Shown here: piece after piece, positions 61,565 through 64,000 of the stretch
Layout: each line of letters starts with the position of its first letter
Position numbering within the stretch: the first letter of the stretch is position 1
Source of the DNA: Scylla paramamosain
Taxonomy: Eukaryota; Arthropoda; Malacostraca; Decapoda; Portunidae
Direction: 5' to 3'
DNA: 64,000 nucleotides
NCBI RefSeq assembly: GCF_035594125.1
Contig: NC_087186.1
Span: forward strand, 1,586,228-1,650,227
Program-made: the position numbers and the translations under genes
The notes under the pieces: generated by a model
What the model saw: only the letters and a program-made list of their open reading frames with translations
What the model was told of the DNA's origin: nothing
Databases searched by the model: none

Positions 61565-62762
61565 TCTGTGTTAAGCCAAGGTTTAGAATGTTTAGGACGA
61601 GAAAAAGAGTGAGGAATGTAAGCCTCCATGCCGGACACTATCACCTGTTATGCGCTCAGCATACAAAGACGGGTCTCTGACACGGAAGCAGTAATGATTC
61701 CAAGGTAAATCAGCAAAATACCTCCTCAGGTACCCCCCAACTAGCAGAGGCAAAACGCCAGAGGCACCTTAGCTTAGGGGGATCCTGAAGAGGGATTGGA
61801 GCCTTAGGACAAGATACATATATGAGATTGTGATCGGAGGAGCCCAACGGAGAATAAAGGGTGACAGCATAAGCAGAAGGATTAGAGGTCAGGAGAAGGT
61901 CAAGAATGTTGGGCGTATCTCCAAGACGGTCAGGAATACGAGTAGGGTGTTGAAGGCTAGTTCACTAGGATGGTCAGTGAAGGGAGAGGAAAGCCAAAGC
62001 TGGTGATGAACATTGAAGTCTCCAAGAATAGAGATCTTTGCAAAAGGGAAGAGAGTCAGAATGTGCTCCACTTTGGAAGTTAAGTAGTCAAAGAATTTTT
62101 TATAGTCAAAGGAGTTAGGTGAAAGGTATACAGCACAGATAAATTTAGTTTGAGAGTGACTATGTAGTCGTAGCCAGATGGTGTAAAACTCGGAAGATTC
62201 AAGAGCGTGGGCACGAGAGCAGATTAAGTCATTGCGCACATAAACGCAGCATCCAGCTTTGGATCGAAAATGAGGATAGAGAAAGTAGGAGGGAACAGAA
62301 AAGGGGCTACTGTCAGTTGCCTCAGACACCTGAGTTTCAGTGAGGAAAAGAAGATGAGGTTTAGAAGAGGAGAGGTGGTGTTCTACAGATTGAAAATTAG
62401 ATCTTAGACCGCGAATGTTGCAGAAGTTAATGAAGAAAAAGTTGAGAGGGGGTGTCAAGACAATTATAGTCGTCGACAGAAAGGCAGTCCGACCTGGGGA
62501 CATTTATGATCCCCTCCCCAGATGGGGACTCCGAGGCTGGTGTAGGAGTCGCCATGATGATTTTAAGAGAAGGGTGTGTGTGTTATTAGGTGCTTGTTGT
62601 TTTGTGTGGAAGAAGAGAGTTGTCTTTAGAGGGCAGGCTGTGACTGCCCCCTTGTGTTGTGAGACACAAAGGGAAACGTTCAGTGAGGTCACAGCTGGGT
62701 TTAATGATAAGTTCACAGCACCCACTGAACAATGCTTTAGACCTCAATGGGAGTAATTATTG
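61565..62762 (-). mobile_element. LINE-A copy J: 5' half, minus strand
   Basis: From the LINE leader end (62762) through the endonuclease (61889-62503: [42 protein letters not shown]) to the linker at ctgtgttaagccaagg (61566). It ends within ~15 bp of where copy I begins in the intact LINE, so I and J look like two halves of one element. Confidence 0.9.
61889..62440 (-). pseudogene. LINE-A endonuclease (copy J)
   Basis: Same order of motifs as copy A, with ~45 bp missing after LAFN (copy [21 protein letters not shown]), giving a shift before [16 protein letters not shown]. The N-terminal MVTPTPASE equivalent lies beyond a shift near 62455. Confidence 0.85.
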
Positions 62763-63038
62763 TTTTCGGCGTAATTATCGTTTGTTATTCAGTATATTTT
62801 TCTATCAATATATAATATATAATATACTAGTTTCTTATTTGAATATAGTTTCTTAATTCATTATGGTTCATTATTCAATTATAGGTGATAAAAGCTTCTT
62901 AATTATTCAGTGATAGTTCATTATTCAATGGTAGGTGGTAATAGTTTCTTAATTATTCTGTGACAGTTTAATATCAATTAATAAATGGCCAAGGGACAAA
63001 TAGAAATCAAACACAAATTGAGAAGGGAAAAATACATC
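62763..63038. other. AT-rich gap with attattcaat repeats
   Basis: ttcattattcaat / ttcttaattattcagtgatag recurs three times (62860-62970). No remainder of the Harbinger transposase is present here. Confidence 0.6.
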
Positions 63039-63044
63039 TTTATT
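63039..63044 (-). terminator. Poly(A) signal
   Basis: Minus-strand AATAAA about 64 bases past the stop codon of the gene at 63108-63931. Confidence 0.6.
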
Positions 63045-63107
63045 AATAAAATTAAATATAATTACAGCAGAAAATATATTTAAAATGGAAAAATACATTT
63101 GCTGACA

Positions 63108-63931
63108 CTACTCTGGTGCTCCATCTTCCCGGGGGGTGGCAAGTCTGGGCGTATTGAGGTTCCCAATGGATCTGAAGGAGCTGTTGCCGACATCAGTTAA
63201 ACCACTGAGGTTGATGCTCCCTAGTGTCATATTTAGCACGTCGTGGGCACAGGCCAGGGCTGAAAATACGGGGGTAGAGGCAACTCCTGGGACACTGCTG
63301 GTAGATGGGGTGCTCGTTGACCGTGTCATCAGCGTGTACTGGGGCTGCGTCGACTCCTGGGTTGTCTGGAGGGAGGTGGTGCTGGGTGCCTGCTGGAAGG
63401 TCGGTGTTTGGAGGGGGTACTGCGGCTGCGAGTAGTTCTGGGGCTGGCTGAATGGGTACTGCAGTGGCTGTGAATACTGCCACTGGTGCTGCACAAGAGT
63501 TGCCGCAGGATGAGGAAGATTGTGGAGGAAAGACGTGAAATGCTTCATCACCACCTGATACTGATCCTCGGGGAGTGTCCTCAAACTCTCTGACAGGTAC
63601 GTGATGAAGGGCTCCCTGGGTCCCTGGTCACCTTTGTGCACTAGCTCAGACAGCAGTTCAGTGCTGACTTTCATGTTGTCCCGGATGTCCTTTAGCACGT
63701 CTTCCTCCTCCGTGGCAGTCCTTCTCCTGGTGCCGGCGGCTGGGCGCTTGGGAGTCCTGAACAGCTTGACAGCGCCCCTCTCAAGGTGGGAGAGAAGCTG
63801 GTCCTGGCCTGAATCGGGGTCTAGTGGCAGGCCAGCACCAGCAGCACCTCACCAACAGGTCCATCACCAGCATCCGAGACACCAACATCCGACAGCTGTC
63901 CTAGAGCGTCTGCCTCCACGTCCCGAGCAAG
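63108..63931 (-). CDS. Last exon of a BESS/MADF-like, Q/P/T-rich protein gene
   Basis: The minus-strand frame from RTPKRPAAGTRRR through EEEDVLKDIRDNMKVSTELL and FITYLSESLRTLPEDQYQVV, VMKHFTSFLHNLP, then a Gln/Pro/Tyr- and Ser/Thr-rich tail ending LATPREDGAPE. The ...F..YL...LR.LP......F......... segment is like the BESS end of MADF-BESS proteins, which bind DNA. Many PIF/Harbinger elements encode a MADF- or Myb-like partner of the transposase on the opposite strand, so this may be the partner of the 59455 fragment. A splice acceptor (ccttttcag) precedes 63931. Acidic residues follow (ARDVEADALGQLSDVGVSDA), but a one-base shift near 63850-63862 separates them from the main frame, so it may be broken. 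Could instead be a host gene. Confidence 0.55.
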
Positions 63932-64000
63932 CTGAAAAGGGATGAATTCCTTGAGTTTACAAGAAGGCAAGAAAGATGAAGAAATTATGAAGAATAATTT
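63932..64000 (-). other. Intron-like end of window
   Basis: Minus-strand pyrimidine tract and AG acceptor before 63931; otherwise too short to judge. Confidence 0.4.

Overview
This is a repeat-dominated stretch of animal nuclear DNA, most likely from a decapod crustacean and plausibly a crab. The basis is very long AT, GA, CA and AAT microsatellites, TTAGG-type (arthropod telomere-like) repeats scattered internally, and many copies of a Jockey/CR1-type LINE of a kind I associate with decapod genomes. Species is inference. I found no convincing intact single-copy host gene. Almost every real coding signal belongs to a transposable element, mostly broken.

Layout. 1-313: a 3' LTR carrying a huge (AT)n. 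321-860: a foldback element. 1085-1540: a perfect palindrome, followed by degenerate CCTAA repeats. 2143-10474: three minus-strand copies (A, B, C) of the main LINE, called LINE-A here, plus an LTR-like repeat and a second LINE fragment. 10475-16165: a degenerate second Jockey-type LINE (Jockey-2). Copy C interrupts it at one end, a deleted Ty3/Gypsy element (10593-13543, 5-bp duplication CAACC) interrupts the RT domain, and a GA/CT microsatellite lies inside it. 16210-19273: LINE-A copy D on the plus strand, the best-preserved RT. 19750-27930: an RTE-type LINE on the minus strand, flanked on both sides by (AT)n and split by a structurally complete Ty3/Gypsy element (21689-26572). That element has identical 139-bp LTRs, a 5-bp duplication GATAG and a single 1460-residue gag-pol frame.

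28000-31310 is mostly unclassified, with an RT-tail-like zinc motif, a tRNA-like B box and an LTR/primer-site remnant. 31879-32732: an old LINE-A copy that abuts a hAT terminus. 33040-35870: a hAT (Buster/ZBED-like) transposase pseudogene cut by (AT)n and by an unclassified repeat (R1). 36640-38515: a second hAT pseudogene. 39660-40160: a zinc-binding TE-like ORF with a dense TTCTAGAA array upstream. 40756-45246: LINE-A copies F, G and H. 45247-45587: an LTR with TATA box and polypurine tract. 46740-49065: an inverted R1 copy containing a 1.68-kb element with 16-bp terminal inverted repeats. 49800-52080: gag-like remnants and a Tigger/pogo pseudogene. 54338-55384: another terminal-inverted-repeat element. 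56680-58225: a foldback with TTAGG core and a 150-bp tandem duplication. 58910-63931: a PIF/Harbinger-like start (terminus, TATA box, transposase N-terminus), LINE-A halves in opposite orientations, and the last exon of an acidic, BESS-like protein gene with poly(A) signal on the minus strand.

The genes do not form a host pathway. The picture is successive insertion: LINEs and DNA transposons form the old layer, Ty3/Gypsy elements landed inside them, and microsatellites expanded within many elements. All similarities were judged by eye from sequence and remembered family motifs; no search was run.
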